DNA of 64,000 nucleotides from Gordoniibacillus kamchatkensis (GTDB lineage Bacteria; Bacillota; Bacilli; Paenibacillales; NBRC-103111): the NCBI RefSeq assembly GCF_000829455.1, contig NZ_JXAK01000003.1, positions 62,001 through 126,000 on the forward strand. The letters run 5' to 3'. A program made the position numbers and the translations under genes. Of this stretch, positions 42,711 to 52,298 are shown one piece after another (within the stretch, counting starts at the first letter, position 1; the number at the start of each line of letters is the position of its first letter). The notes beneath the pieces are model-generated. The model made no database searches and was not told where the DNA came from. It saw only the letters and a program-made list of their open reading frames with translations.

Positions 42711-44147
42711 ATGGCTACAGCAGCAGCGCAAGCTCAAACTTCCGGGGACATGAAGGTCAAAGTCCAGAAGTTTGGCCGCTTCTTGAGTGGCATGGTGATG
42801 CCGAACATCGGCGCATTCATCGCCTGGGGGATCATTACCGCATTATTTATTCCGACGGGTTGGATCCCGAATGAACATCTGGCTAAGCTTGTAGGTCCGA
42901 TAATAACGTATTTGCTGCCTGTTCTGATCGGCTATACCGGCGGGCAGATGGTGCACGGCACTCGCGGCGGCGTCATCGGTACGATTGCTACGATGGGTGT
43001 CGTCATAGGGACCGATATCCCGATGTTCCTTGGGGCTATGATTGTAGGTCCGCTCTCCGCCTTTGTGTTGAAGCGATTCGACCGGTCGATCGAAGGCAAA
43101 GTGCGTTCCGGCTTCGAAATGCTCGTCAACAACTTCTCCGCCGGCATTATCGGCGCCATTCTCGCCTTGCTTGCCTATACGGTGGTCGGTCCGGTGGTGC
43201 AGATGATCAGCAAGGCGCTGGCGTCAGGAGTGCAAGTGCTGGTGGGCGCCGGTCTGCTGCCGCTGGCCAACCTGCTAATCGAGCCGGGTAAAGTGTTGTT
43301 CCTGAACAACGCGATTAACCACGGCGTGCTTAGTCCGATTGCGTTGGATCAGGCTTCCAAAGCCGGCAAGTCGATTCTGTTCATGCTCGAATCGAATCCC
43401 GGTCCCGGTCTCGGCGTGCTGCTGGCTTACTGGCTGGTCGGCAAAGGCTCCGCGAAGCAATCGGCTCCGGGCGCTATTATCATTCACTTCTTCGGCGGAA
43501 TTCATGAGATTTACTTCCCGTACATCCTGATGAATCCGCGGCTGATTCTGGCGACGATGGCCGGCGGTGTAGTCGGCACGTTCACCTTCTCGATTTTTGG
43601 CGCGGGACTCGTGGCGCCGCCTTCTCCCGGCAGTATTTTCGCTTACATCGCCATGGCGCCTAAGGGCGGGCTGCTGCCGGTGTTTACCGGCGTCGTCACC
43701 GGGGCCGCGGTATCGTTCCTGATCGCCGCGCTGCTTCTCAAAACAAGCAAGAAAGAAGAAGAGGGAGACGATCTGCAGACTGCAACGGAAAAAATGAAGC
43801 AGATCAAAGGCGCGCCGATTGCCGCAGCAATTAGCGCCAACGCCAACACAGCTGTAGAACCGAAGAACAAGACGGAGGTTCGGAAAATTGTGTTCTCCTG
43901 CGATGCCGGTATGGGCTCAAGCGCCATGGGAGCTTCCATTCTGCGAAAGAAGCTGAAGGAAGCGGGATCCGACGTTACGGTCGTCAATACCGCAATCAAT
44001 GAAATTCCCGGCGACGCCGACATCGTCGTAACTCATAAATCGCTAACCGATCGCGCCAAAGCTAAGGCGCCGCAGGCCGAACATATTTCCATCGATAATT
44101 TCTTGAAAAGCCCGGAATACGACGAATTAGTCAAACGTCTGAGCTAA
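42711..44147 (+). CDS. mtlA: Mannitol-specific PTS enzyme IICB
   Basis: A 478-residue mannitol permease. The membrane IIC domain (residues 15-345) has KFGRFLSGMVMPNIGAFIAW, the GGIHEIYFPYIL substrate-binding motif and GLVAPPSPGSIFAYIA. A linker leads to IIB (about 388-478) with the phosphorylated Cys397 in FSCDAGMGSSAMGASIL. The IIA part of long E. coli-type MtlA is absent and is supplied by mtlF. It imports mannitol as mannitol-1-phosphate. GGAGG precedes the ATG, and the gene heads the operon mtlA-R-F-D-ptsI-ptsH. Confidence 0.96.
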   Translation: MATAAAQAQTSGDMKVKVQKFGRFLSGMVMPNIGAFIAWGIITALFIPTGWIPNEHLAKLVGPIITYLLPVLIGYTGGQMVHGTRGGVIGTIATMGVVIGTDIPMFLGAMIVGPLSAFVLKRFDRSIEGKVRSGFEMLVNNFSAGIIGAILALLAYTVVGPVVQMISKALASGVQVLVGAGLLPLANLLIEPGKVLFLNNAINHGVLSPIALDQASKAGKSILFMLESNPGPGLGVLLAYWLVGKGSAKQSAPGAIIIHFFGGIHEIYFPYILMNPRLILATMAGGVVGTFTFSIFGAGLVAPPSPGSIFAYIAMAPKGGLLPVFTGVVTGAAVSFLIAALLLKTSKKEEEGDDLQTATEKMKQIKGAPIAAAISANANTAVEPKNKTEVRKIVFSCDAGMGSSAMGASILRKKLKEAGSDVTVVNTAINEIPGDADIVVTHKSLTDRAKAKAPQAEHISIDNFLKSPEYDELVKRLS

Positions 44148-44222
44148 TAGCTGAAGAAAGCTTCTCCCTTAACGCTGGCCGTAGCCGGCGTTAAGCCCAT
44201 TTTGCCGGTGAGGAAGATTCGC

Positions 44223-46289
44223 ATGCAAGTTTCAGGCAGGCAGCGCCAAATTGTGGAGCTCCTCTTGCGTCGCAAGGACGAGATTACAGCCGCAGAAATC
44301 GCCAAGGACATCAAGGTAAGCGTCAGAACCGTGCATAGGGAGCTGTCCGAGCTGGAGCCGATGCTTGCCGCATACGGGGCGGTTCTGCACAAGAGATCGG
44401 GCAAGGGGATCCGGCTCGAGGCTCCGCCAAATAAGCTGGAGGAGCTGAGGCAGCTCGCTATAACAGGAGGAGCGGCGGATTACTCCTCGGAAGAACGCAA
44501 GCTGCTGATTCTGATGACGCTGCTGGAAGAGTCGGAGCCGTTAAAGCTGTACGCGATTGCCCACAATCTTGGCGTCGCAGTGCCGACGGTCAGCCACGAT
44601 CTGGATGAGCTGGAAAGCTGGATCGCAGGGCGCGGTTTGAAGCTGGTGAGAAGAAGGGGCTACGGGGTCCAAATTACCGGCCCCGAGCAGCGGGTGCGGT
44701 CCGCGATTTGCGAGCTGGCCGGCAATTACCTGGACGATTCCGATTTGTTCGGCAGCAAGCCGGCACAAAATCAGTCCCTTGTTACGGCAAAGCTTCTTGG
44801 CTTTGTTGGCAAACAACATTTGATGACGGTTGAAGAAGCTCTCTGGCAAGCGGAAGACAAGCGCCTGAACGAGCTGTCCGAAAGCGAGTATACCGAGCTT
44901 CTGATCCGAATCACGGTAGCCGTGCATCGAATGCGGCAAGGCAAGCTGATGGAAGCGGAGGACGGATGCAAGGCGGAGAGCTTGAGCGAAGAAGAGCGGC
45001 GATGGCTGAGCAGTCTGTCGGACGCGCTGCTGCTGGAGCTGCCCGAAGCCGAAGCTTGTCATCTGGCCCAGCTGTACGAACGGGCCGGCGTATCGGACCA
45101 TCATCTGCTTTTGGCCAAGAACGAGCTGAGCAGCAGGGAGCAGGCGGGACGGCTCATTTCCCATATGGAACAGCAATTGCAGGCGCCGTTCGGCATGGAT
45201 CGTTCTTTGCGCGAAGGCTTGCTCAGTCATATGGATAGCGCCATGGAACGGCTGCGGGCAGGAGCGATCATCCGCAATCCGCTGCTGGCGCAAATTAAGA
45301 AAGACTATGAACAATTGTTTGACAGCATTCGCCGGGCGGTGAACGATTCGATGGCCGGCATCGATGTGCCGGATGAAGAGATCGGCTTCCTGGTTATGCA
45401 TTTCGGCGCTTCGATGGAGCGGCTTAAGCAGCTCGGACGGAGCGTCAGAGCGATCATCGTATGCACCAGCGGCATCGGTTCGTCCAAAATGCTGGCCGTG
45501 CGTCTGCGCAAGGAGCTGCCGCAAATCGAAATCGTCGGCCATGTTTCGTGGTTTGAGGCTTCCCGTATTCCTGAAGAATCGTATGACCTCATCATCTCGA
45601 CAGTGGATCTTCCCATCGAGCCGGACCGCTATATCAAGCTCAGTCCTCTCCTGACAAAGGATGAGGCCGAAACATTGCGCTCGTATATCCGGGATGTTAC
45701 GCTGCAGGAGAACCGCTCGCGGCACGCGGCAAAATCGGATGGGACGGCTGCTCTGGAACAATTGTATCGACTCCAGAAGTATTTGAACGAGATCGTGAGG
45801 CTCATCGATCAATTCGAGATCTATGAGCTGGATCCGTCCGGTTGTTCGCTCCGTGACATTTTGCGGCGGTCATGCGGGGCAATCGCCGATCGCGACGGGA
45901 TGCGGAACTTCGAGGCGGTCGTACAGTTGCTCATCGAACGGCAGAAGCTCAGCACCCAAGTCATTCCGGACACCCGCATTGCGCTGTTTCATACGAGAAG
46001 CGAATATATTGCCAGGCCCAGCTTCACCTTATTCCGTTTAAGCGACGATCTTCCCTTGGAGGACGATAGCTCCGCCGGGGTCCGGCATTTGCTGCTGATG
46101 CTTGGTCCGCAAGATCTGTCCAGGGAAAGCCTGGAGGTGCTTAGCGAGATCAGCTCGTTCCTGCTGAACGAGAAGATGGCCTTGCTGCTGGAGACCGGTA
46201 CGCGGCAGGCGATTCAGCAATTTTTGTCGCAGGAGCTTGCTGCGTTCTTTATAAATATAAACACGGATATGAGGAGAGACCTGCTATGA
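44223..46289 (+). CDS. mtlR: Mannitol operon activator (BglG/MtlR type, PRD-containing)
   Basis: A 688-residue PTS-controlled activator. In order: helix-turn-helix (AAEIAKDIKVSVRTVHREL), a second winged helix (VAVPTVSHDLDELESWIAGR), two PRD domains (about 180-400, with conserved His residues), an EIIB-like domain (IIVCTSGIGSSKMLAVRLRK) and a C-terminal EIIA(mtl)-like domain (TRIALFHTRSEYIARPS). Phosphorylation by HPr and by the mannitol EII proteins sets its activity. The ATG at 44223 follows AGGAAG; a TTG at 44202 is less likely. Its stop overlaps mtlF (ATGA). Confidence 0.94.
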   Translation: MQVSGRQRQIVELLLRRKDEITAAEIAKDIKVSVRTVHRELSELEPMLAAYGAVLHKRSGKGIRLEAPPNKLEELRQLAITGGAADYSSEERKLLILMTLLEESEPLKLYAIAHNLGVAVPTVSHDLDELESWIAGRGLKLVRRRGYGVQITGPEQRVRSAICELAGNYLDDSDLFGSKPAQNQSLVTAKLLGFVGKQHLMTVEEALWQAEDKRLNELSESEYTELLIRITVAVHRMRQGKLMEAEDGCKAESLSEEERRWLSSLSDALLLELPEAEACHLAQLYERAGVSDHHLLLAKNELSSREQAGRLISHMEQQLQAPFGMDRSLREGLLSHMDSAMERLRAGAIIRNPLLAQIKKDYEQLFDSIRRAVNDSMAGIDVPDEEIGFLVMHFGASMERLKQLGRSVRAIIVCTSGIGSSKMLAVRLRKELPQIEIVGHVSWFEASRIPEESYDLIISTVDLPIEPDRYIKLSPLLTKDEAETLRSYIRDVTLQENRSRHAAKSDGTAALEQLYRLQKYLNEIVRLIDQFEIYELDPSGCSLRDILRRSCGAIADRDGMRNFEAVVQLLIERQKLSTQVIPDTRIALFHTRSEYIARPSFTLFRLSDDLPLEDDSSAGVRHLLLMLGPQDLSRESLEVLSEISSFLLNEKMALLLETGTRQAIQQFLSQELAAFFININTDMRRDLL

Positions 46290-46723
46290 GTATTTTAGCG
46301 ATCAATAAATTGAAACTGAACGCCGCACCGAAAGACAAATTCGAAGCGATTCGCCTGGCGGGCCAGCTGCTCGTGGATGCCGGGCACGCCGCTCCCGAAT
46401 ATATCGACAAAATGTTCGAGCGGGAGCGGACGCTGTCCACCTACATGGGAAGCGGACTTGCGATTCCGCACGGGACGCAGGATTCGAAGGAGTTGATTGC
46501 CTCGACCGGATTGTCGATTGTGCAAATACCGGGGGGTGTGGATTTCGGCGAAGGCGAGCGGGCATACCTCGTGATTGGCATAGCGGCGGCGGGGAACGAG
46601 CACCTGGACATCCTGACGAATGTGGCGATGATCTGCTCGGAAGAAGAAAATATGGAGCGAATCGTGAAAGCAAGCACGGCGGAGGAGATTATTTCGATTT
46701 TCGAAAGCGGGCTGGAAGCATGA
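46286..46723 (+). CDS. mtlF: Mannitol-specific PTS enzyme IIA
   Basis: A 145-residue IIA protein with the phosphorylated His62 in GLAIPHGTQDSK and the family stretch VDFGEGERAYLVIGIAAAGN EHLDIL. It passes phosphate from HPr to the IIB domain of MtlA. Start and stop both overlap neighbouring genes (ATGA on each side), so translation with mtlR and mtlD is coupled. Confidence 0.96.
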   Translation: MSILAINKLKLNAAPKDKFEAIRLAGQLLVDAGHAAPEYIDKMFERERTLSTYMGSGLAIPHGTQDSKELIASTGLSIVQIPGGVDFGEGERAYLVIGIAAAGNEHLDILTNVAMICSEEENMERIVKASTAEEIISIFESGLEA

Positions 46724-47883
46724 AGGTGGTCCATTTCGGAGCGGGAAATATCGGCCGGGGGTTTATCGGGCTATTGTTGTCGCAATCGGGATACGAGGTC
46801 GTCTTCGTAGATGTAAGCGACGAGTTGGTGTCCCGGCTGCAGGAAAAGCAGCAATATGTCGTCAACCTGGCTAATGACGAACGAGAGCAGATCGTAGTCA
46901 GCGGCGTGACCGCGATCAACGGCAAAGAGCCGGAGCGGGTTGCGGAAGCTGTGGCGCAGGCGGATCTGGTGACAACGGCCGTGGGCGTCAATGTGCTGAA
47001 GCATATTGCGGAAGGAATCGCCAGAGGCATTGAGAAGAGGCTCGAGAGCGGCGGAGCGGGTCCGCTTCATGTCATCGCTTGCGAGAATGCGATCGGAGGA
47101 AGCACGCAGCTGAAGGAACACGTGTACGAACGGCTGAATGAAGAGTTGCGCAGCAAGGCTGACGCCATCGTCGCTTTCCCGGACGCCGCGGTGGACCGGA
47201 TCGTGCCGATTCAGCACCACGAGGATCCGCTCATGGTAACGGTAGAGCCATACTGCGAATGGGTCGTCGATCGGTCGCGGATGCTTCCCGGCGCGCGGCC
47301 GATCCAGGGAGTCCACTATGTGGACGAGCTGGAGCCCTATATCGAACGCAAATTATTTACCGTGAATACAGGACATTGCTGTGCCGCTTATTTAGGGTAC
47401 ATTTACGGATATGGCACGATTCAGGATAGTATGGCGGATGCCGGCATCGTGGCCAAGGTGCAGGCTGTGCTTGAAGAAACGGGAGCGATGCTGATCGGCA
47501 AGTACGGATTCGACCGAACCGAACACGAGCAGTACGTCGCCAAAATTGTGGGGAGATTCCAGAACCCGCATTTGACGGACGAAGTCGTGCGGGTCGGACG
47601 CTCGCCGATACGCAAGCTTTCCCCGAACGACCGGCTCGTTCGTCCGGCGCTGCAGCTGTACGAAATGGGGACCGCGCCGGTTCATTTGGCGGGGGCCATG
47701 GCTGCAGCATTGTTGTTTGATTACCCGGAAGATCCGGAAGCGCAGGAAATTCAAGCTGAGATCAGGGCGAATGGACTCGCTGCGGCGATCAGTAAATTTA
47801 CTGCGATCGGCGAGGAGCATCCGATTCATCGAAGTGTCATTCGCGAATATGAACGATTGCAGCGGTTAGCCGTTCGCAAGTGA
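46720..47883 (+). CDS. mtlD: Mannitol-1-phosphate 5-dehydrogenase
   Basis: A 387-residue polyol dehydrogenase with the NAD-binding start VVHFGAGNIGRGFIGLLL and family segments CENAIGGSTQLKEHV, KLFTVNTGHCCAAYLGYIYG (with the catalytic Lys) and GRSPIRKLSPNDRLVRPALQ. It oxidises imported mannitol-1-phosphate to fructose-6-phosphate in the cytoplasm. The ATG overlaps the mtlF stop. Confidence 0.96.
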   Translation: MKVVHFGAGNIGRGFIGLLLSQSGYEVVFVDVSDELVSRLQEKQQYVVNLANDEREQIVVSGVTAINGKEPERVAEAVAQADLVTTAVGVNVLKHIAEGIARGIEKRLESGGAGPLHVIACENAIGGSTQLKEHVYERLNEELRSKADAIVAFPDAAVDRIVPIQHHEDPLMVTVEPYCEWVVDRSRMLPGARPIQGVHYVDELEPYIERKLFTVNTGHCCAAYLGYIYGYGTIQDSMADAGIVAKVQAVLEETGAMLIGKYGFDRTEHEQYVAKIVGRFQNPHLTDEVVRVGRSPIRKLSPNDRLVRPALQLYEMGTAPVHLAGAMAAALLFDYPEDPEAQEIQAEIRANGLAAAISKFTAIGEEHPIHRSVIREYERLQRLAVRK

Positions 47884-47900
47884 GGAAAGGAGCAGGGACA

Positions 47901-49640
47901 ATGGCGAACATGATAACGAGAGTGCTGACCGGAGTGGCCGCGTCCCCCGGTATTGCCATTGCGAAGGCGTACAGGATGCAGCGTGCGGAGTTTGTGCCGG
48001 TTAAGGAGAAGATCGGGGATGCCAAGAGCGAGCAAGAGCGGCTTCGGACAGCCGTCGAGGAAGCGCGCGTGGAGCTCGGGAAGATCAGGGAGCTGACGGA
48101 ACAGCGGCTCGGCGCGGCGAAAGCGGAAATTTTCGAAGCTCATATCATGCTGCTGGAAGATCCCGATCTGATCGACGCTGCGCTGGAGAAGATCGAGAAC
48201 GAAGGCGTGAATGCCGAATATGCGCTGTATGAAGTAGCTCAAAGCTTCATTGATATTCTGAGCGCGATGGATAACGAGCTGCTGCGGGAACGCGCCGCCG
48301 ATGTGCGAGACGTCTCCGGCAGAGTGATCGGCCGCCTGCGCGGACAAACGCATACGGCCGTGTCCGACATCGTGGAAGAAACGATCGTCATTGCCGACGA
48401 TTTGACTCCTTCGGATACGGCTCAGCTCAAGCCGGCTTACGTGAAAGGCTTCGTTACGGAAATCGGCAGCCGCACGTCCCATTCGGCGATCATGGCCCGT
48501 TCGCTGGAAATACCGGCGATTGTAGGCGCGGGAGCCGAAACGTCCGAAATCCGCAGCGGGATGACCGTTATTCTGGATGCGGTAGAGGGGCGAGTACTGG
48601 TAAACCCTTCTGAGGAGGAGCTTGAGGAATACCGGCGCAAGAAAGAAGCGTACGAGCGGCGGCGGGCAGAGCTTCGCCGTCTTGCCGGACTGCCGACGGT
48701 GTCCAAAGACGGGCATAGGGTTGAACTGGCCGCCAATATCGGCAGCGTTGATGATTTGCAGAAGGTGCTGGAGAACGGCGCCGAAGGAATCGGGTTGTTC
48801 CGCACGGAGTTTCTGTATATGGGACGCAGCTCTTTGCCTACGGAGGAAGAACAGTATCAGATCTACAAACATGTTCTGGAGAAGATGGAAAACAAGCCGG
48901 TCGTCATTCGGACGCTGGATATCGGCGGAGATAAGGAATTGCCGTACATGAAGCTGCCGGTGGAAAGCAACCCCTTCCTAGGCCTTCGGGCCGTCCGGCT
49001 GTGTCTCAGCCGTCAGGACCTGTTCCGTACCCAGCTGCGGGCGCTGCTCCGGGCAAGCCGGTTCGGCCAGCTCAAGATCATGTTCCCGATGATCGCGGTC
49101 GTGGAAGAATGGATGGAAGCCAAACGATTGCTGGAGGAAGAGAAGCAGAGGCTGCTTCAGGAAGGCGTGGAAGTGTCGGGGCGGATCGAAGTGGGCATGA
49201 TGATCGAAGTGCCCGCCGCGGCGCTGGCGTCCGAAATGTTCGCGAAGGAAGCGGACTTCTTCAGCATCGGCACCAACGACCTGATCCAATATACGATGGC
49301 CGCCGACAGAATGAACGAGACGGTGTCGTACTTATACCAGCCGTGCCATCCGACGATTTTGCGGCTCATCCGCATGGTCATCCAGGCGGCTAATAAGGAA
49401 GGCAAATGGGTCGGCATGTGCGGCGAGATGGCCGGCGACGCGAGAGCGATTCCGATTTTGCTCGGAATGGGCCTGTATGAGTTCAGCATGAGCGCCGGCT
49501 TCATCTTGCCCGCCCGCGAATTCATTATGCAGACGTCCCGCACGGAGTGGGCCGCTTATATCGACAGCCTGCTTGCGATGAGAAGCCAAACGGAAATCGA
49601 GCAGTTTGTTCAAGCGAAGAAAGGGAGTGCCTCCGAATGA
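47901..49640 (+). CDS. ptsI: PTS enzyme I encoded in the mannitol operon
   Basis: A 579-residue complete enzyme I. The N-terminal swivelling domain has the active His194 in IGSRTSHSAIMARSLEIPAI. The PEP-binding barrel has GIGLFRTEFLYMGR, VVIRTLDIGGDKELPYM, KADFFSIGTNDL-type DFFSIGTNDLIQYTMAADR and GMCGEMAGD. It takes phosphate from PEP and gives it to HPr. The ATG at 47901 follows AAAGGAG, 17 bases after mtlD. Enzyme I is usually encoded with ptsH at a general PTS locus, so its presence here makes this operon self-sufficient. Confidence 0.95.
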   Translation: MANMITRVLTGVAASPGIAIAKAYRMQRAEFVPVKEKIGDAKSEQERLRTAVEEARVELGKIRELTEQRLGAAKAEIFEAHIMLLEDPDLIDAALEKIENEGVNAEYALYEVAQSFIDILSAMDNELLRERAADVRDVSGRVIGRLRGQTHTAVSDIVEETIVIADDLTPSDTAQLKPAYVKGFVTEIGSRTSHSAIMARSLEIPAIVGAGAETSEIRSGMTVILDAVEGRVLVNPSEEELEEYRRKKEAYERRRAELRRLAGLPTVSKDGHRVELAANIGSVDDLQKVLENGAEGIGLFRTEFLYMGRSSLPTEEEQYQIYKHVLEKMENKPVVIRTLDIGGDKELPYMKLPVESNPFLGLRAVRLCLSRQDLFRTQLRALLRASRFGQLKIMFPMIAVVEEWMEAKRLLEEEKQRLLQEGVEVSGRIEVGMMIEVPAAALASEMFAKEADFFSIGTNDLIQYTMAADRMNETVSYLYQPCHPTILRLIRMVIQAANKEGKWVGMCGEMAGDARAIPILLGMGLYEFSMSAGFILPAREFIMQTSRTEWAAYIDSLLAMRSQTEIEQFVQAKKGSASE

Positions 49641-49900
49641 TATCCAGGTCGTTTACCGTATTGAATCCTTCAGGCTTTCATGCGCGCCCCACGAAGCTGT
49701 TCGTGCAGCAGGCTAGCGCATTTCCTTGCAAGATCACCGTGAGCAAGAACGATAAGAAGGTAAATGGGAAAAGCTCGCTGAGCATGCTCACGCTCGGCAT
49801 CGAACAGAACGATGTGGTTACGCTGGAAGCGGACGGAGAGCAAGAAGAACAAGCGCTGGCCGAGCTCGGACAGCTGCTGACCAAAATTTTTGAAGAATAG
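49637..49900 (+). CDS. ptsH: PTS phosphocarrier HPr encoded in the mannitol operon
   Basis: An 87-residue HPr. His15 lies in NPSGFHARPTKLFVQQ and the regulatory serine at position 46 in VNGKSSLSMLTLGI, in the place used by HPr kinase. With both sites it could act in transport and, as Ser-P form, with CcpA. The Ser46 context (KSSLSML) differs from the usual KSIMGVM of general HPr, so the regulatory role may be weaker. The ATG overlaps the ptsI stop, and the operon terminator follows. Confidence 0.93.
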   Translation: MISRSFTVLNPSGFHARPTKLFVQQASAFPCKITVSKNDKKVNGKSSLSMLTLGIEQNDVVTLEADGEQEEQALAELGQLLTKIFEE

Positions 49901-49926
49901 TAGGTAACGGAAAGCTGCCGAAGCCC

Positions 49927-49968
49927 AAATAGGGCCGTCCTGCGCGCTGCGCGGTGACGGCCCTATTT
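49927..49968 (+). terminator. Terminator of the mannitol operon
   Basis: A perfect stem AAATAGGGCCGTC (49927-49939) / GACGGCCCTATTT (49956-49968), with the loop CTGCGCGCTGCGCGGT identical to that of the ppaC terminator. The shared stretch begins with TAACGGAAAGC at about 49905. Confidence 0.9.
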
Positions 49969-49986
49969 TGCATGGGGAAAACCGGC

Positions 49987-50865
49987 TTATGCGATCGACG
50001 TCGGTGCGCCGAACGGGCTCGAATAGCCGCTGATGCCTTGCAGCACTTGCTCTGTGCGTTCCCGGTCCATGGACCCGTAACGCTTCACCGCATCCAAAAT
50101 TTTCGGGAACAAATGGATGTCCCCGGCGCTGGCGAAGCCGACGACGCTTGGGAACGATAGCACGAAGTGAACGCAGGCGTCGATCACCTCCTGCACATCG
50201 AACGGTTCGTACCATGTCGCGTACGGGCGCGCCTGATCCGGCGCCCACGGCCCCTTGGCGATCGCCTTGATGACGCGCACGGCTGCGCCGCTGTCCTCGG
50301 CGGCTTGGACGAGCATGTCGAAGTCACGGCGATAGTCGGGTAGCGAGTACAAGTAGTAGTTGAGCGGGAGCAGAACAGTGTCGAACGGAAACCGCTTCAG
50401 CGCTTCCGTATGGACGGCGGGCGCCTGATGGCCGTGGCCGGTAATGCCGATTGCGCCGATCAGCCCTTCTTCCTTGGCCTCGAGAAGCGCTTCCAACGCG
50501 CCTCCGGGCCGGGTGCACATGTCCAGGTTCTCCATATCTCCGACGGCGTGCAGCTGCAGCAGATCGACCGAATCGACCTGCAGCCTTTCGAGCGAGCGGT
50601 GAATTTCCGCTTTCGCTTTCTCCTTGGAGCGTTCGCCCGTCTTCGTCGCAAGGATGATGTCACTTCGAATTTTGGGCATCCACGGACCCATCCTGAGCTC
50701 GGCATCGCCGTAGCTGGCCGCAGTGTCAAAATGGTTGACGCCCTGCTCGAGCGCAAGACGGATCGATGCGTCGGCCTCCTCCTGCGTGACCGAGCCGAGG
50801 CTGGCAGCGCCGAACATGACAACCGAGCTTTCCCGGCCGAGCCGGCCTAACGGACGTGTCAACAT
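49987..50865 (-). CDS. Aldo/keto reductase
   Basis: A 292-residue AKR-superfamily protein (TIM barrel). The catalytic set is present: Asp and Tyr in [14 protein letters not shown], Lys in [15 protein letters not shown] and His in [13 protein letters not shown]. It should reduce aldehydes or ketones with NADPH; the substrate is unknown. The ATG at 50865 is nine bases after AAAGGAG. A single gene, convergent with the mannitol operon, with the mtl terminator in between. Confidence 0.9.
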   Translation of the reverse strand: MLTRPLGRLGRESSVVMFGAASLGSVTQEEADASIRLALEQGVNHFDTAASYGDAELRMGPWMPKIRSDIILATKTGERSKEKAKAEIHRSLERLQVDSVDLLQLHAVGDMENLDMCTRPGGALEALLEAKEEGLIGAIGITGHGHQAPAVHTEALKRFPFDTVLLPLNYYLYSLPDYRRDFDMLVQAAEDSGAAVRVIKAIAKGPWAPDQARPYATWYEPFDVQEVIDACVHFVLSFPSVVGFASAGDIHLFPKILDAVKRYGSMDRERTEQVLQGISGYSSPFGAPTSIA

Positions 50866-51057
50866 ACGCACCATCTCCTTTCGTTATTTTACGTCCAGTA
50901 TAACCCATTTATTGGAGAAAAGCAGGTGCCGATTTTTCATAAAAATATGTAGCTTCCGCCCGGACATCTCCGTTGGCGAAAACTGCCAAAGCCCAATGCA
51001 ATAAAATGGAACCGGAATCTGCATTCTAATCCCGATGGACATTTTCAACAGGGAAGG

Positions 51058-51543
51058 ATGGTCGGCTTGGGCAGAGCTCTCGTTACGGGTCTCGTCGGCG
51101 TAGGACTGGCGCAGGTGCTGAAGCTTCCGATTCATTACTGGAGCCGAGGGGAATGGGACTGGTCGCAAATGTTTTCGAGCGGCGGCATGCCGAGTTCGCA
51201 TTCGGCCGGAGCTGCGGCGCTCGCCGCCTACCTCGCCATGAAGAAAGGAGTGTCGTCGGCCGATTTTGCCATAAGTACGGTGTTCGGCCTTATTGTGATG
51301 TACGATGCCATGGGCATCCGGCGGCATGCCGGGGAAATGGCCGTAGAGCTCAACGGTCTCGACGCCCAGGTCGAGAAGCTGGCTAACTTGCATCCGGGCG
51401 TCTACCACCGCCGCCGCGAAGAAGCGCTAAAGGAGAGGCTTGGCCATTTGCCGCGCGAAGTGCTTGCCAGCGCTCTGGTCGGGGCCGCGACCGGCATCGC
51501 CAGCTACTGGGCGGAGACGGGCACGCTGCGCCCCCGCCGGTAA
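51058..51543 (+). CDS. Divergent PAP2-family (DUF212, YuiD-like) membrane protein
   Basis: A 161-residue protein of the 'divergent PAP2' family. Typical segments are ALVTGLVGVGLAQVLKLPIH, SGGMPSSHSAGAAALAAYLA (the phosphatase-like PSSH motif) and MYDAMGIRRHAGEMAVELN. These suggest a membrane lipid-phosphate phosphatase, but activity has not been shown for the family. The ribosome site GGGAAGG abuts the ATG at 51058, so the TTG at 51067 is a possible true start. Confidence 0.88.
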   Translation: MVGLGRALVTGLVGVGLAQVLKLPIHYWSRGEWDWSQMFSSGGMPSSHSAGAAALAAYLAMKKGVSSADFAISTVFGLIVMYDAMGIRRHAGEMAVELNGLDAQVEKLANLHPGVYHRRREEALKERLGHLPREVLASALVGAATGIASYWAETGTLRPRR

Positions 51544-51606
51544 GTTGAGCACGGTCCGGCATTCCGCCGATGGCGAAGCGCCGGGCCGCGCCATCGAATG
51601 GAACGA

Positions 51607-51640
51607 AGGAGGCGGAAGCCGGGGAAGGCGGCCGCCTCCT
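51607..51640. terminator. Hairpin between convergent genes
   Basis: AGGAGGCGG (51607-51615) pairs with CCGCCTCCT (51632-51640). GC-rich with no clear T-run, but placed between the convergent YuiD-like and tetR genes. Confidence 0.45.
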
Positions 51641-51691
51641 CACATAGGCCCGTTTTTGCCGGGTTTGCGCCGCAGCTTCCGGGATCCGCAT

Positions 51692-52291
51692 TCAGCGCGG
51701 AGGGGGAACGGAGCAATATTCGCAAATCATTTGTTCCTTTATTTCCTGGACAGGGTAATGCTCCGGATAGGTGGTAATCATGAGCATTGCTCCATGGAGA
51801 GTGGAGGAGAAGTACAGCGACCTTAGCCGCGGCTCCTCGGTCCCAAGTTCGGCGAACATCCCGCATTGCACCTCGAATTGGTCCGCCATTTCCCGATTGA
51901 GCATTTCGCTGTATTTGGACAGCACTTTGTCTTCTTCCGGCAGAGATTGCAGATGCAAATAAAACCGGTGCACTTTAGGCTGCAGCTTGACGTTGTCGAG
52001 CGCGCCTTCGACGATGCGCTTCAATTGTTCGGACGGCGAAGGCAAAGCGGACGCCTCCTGCATGACCCGGACGATTTCGTCGATCCGATGCTGAACCGCT
52101 TCGGCGAGGAGCTCCTCTTTCCCCTTGTAATAATTGTACATTAAGCCTTTGGAAATGCCGGCTTTCTTCGCAACATCGTCGATAGATGCGGCATGATAGC
52201 CCCGCTCGATAAATATGTCCATGGCAGCGGCGCGTATTTTTTCTTTGGTTAGTTGTCGAATTCGGTCATTCTCATCCCGGGTGCGAGGCAT
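51692..52291 (-). CDS. TetR/AcrR-family regulator of the hydrolase operon
   Basis: A 199-residue TetR regulator with the helix-turn-helix ASIDDVAKKAGISKGLMYNYYKG and a helical C-terminal ligand domain. It lies eight bases downstream of the alpha/beta hydrolase gene, on the same transcript. A TetR-type palindrome overlaps the promoter of that transcript (53110-53127), so the protein probably represses its own operon and responds to a compound processed by the hydrolase. Confidence 0.88.
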   Translation of the reverse strand: MPRTRDENDRIRQLTKEKIRAAAMDIFIERGYHAASIDDVAKKAGISKGLMYNYYKGKEELLAEAVQHRIDEIVRVMQEASALPSPSEQLKRIVEGALDNVKLQPKVHRFYLHLQSLPEEDKVLSKYSEMLNREMADQFEVQCGMFAELGTEEPRLRSLYFSSTLHGAMLMITTYPEHYPVQEIKEQMICEYCSVPPPR

Positions 52292-52298
52292 TGCAGAT

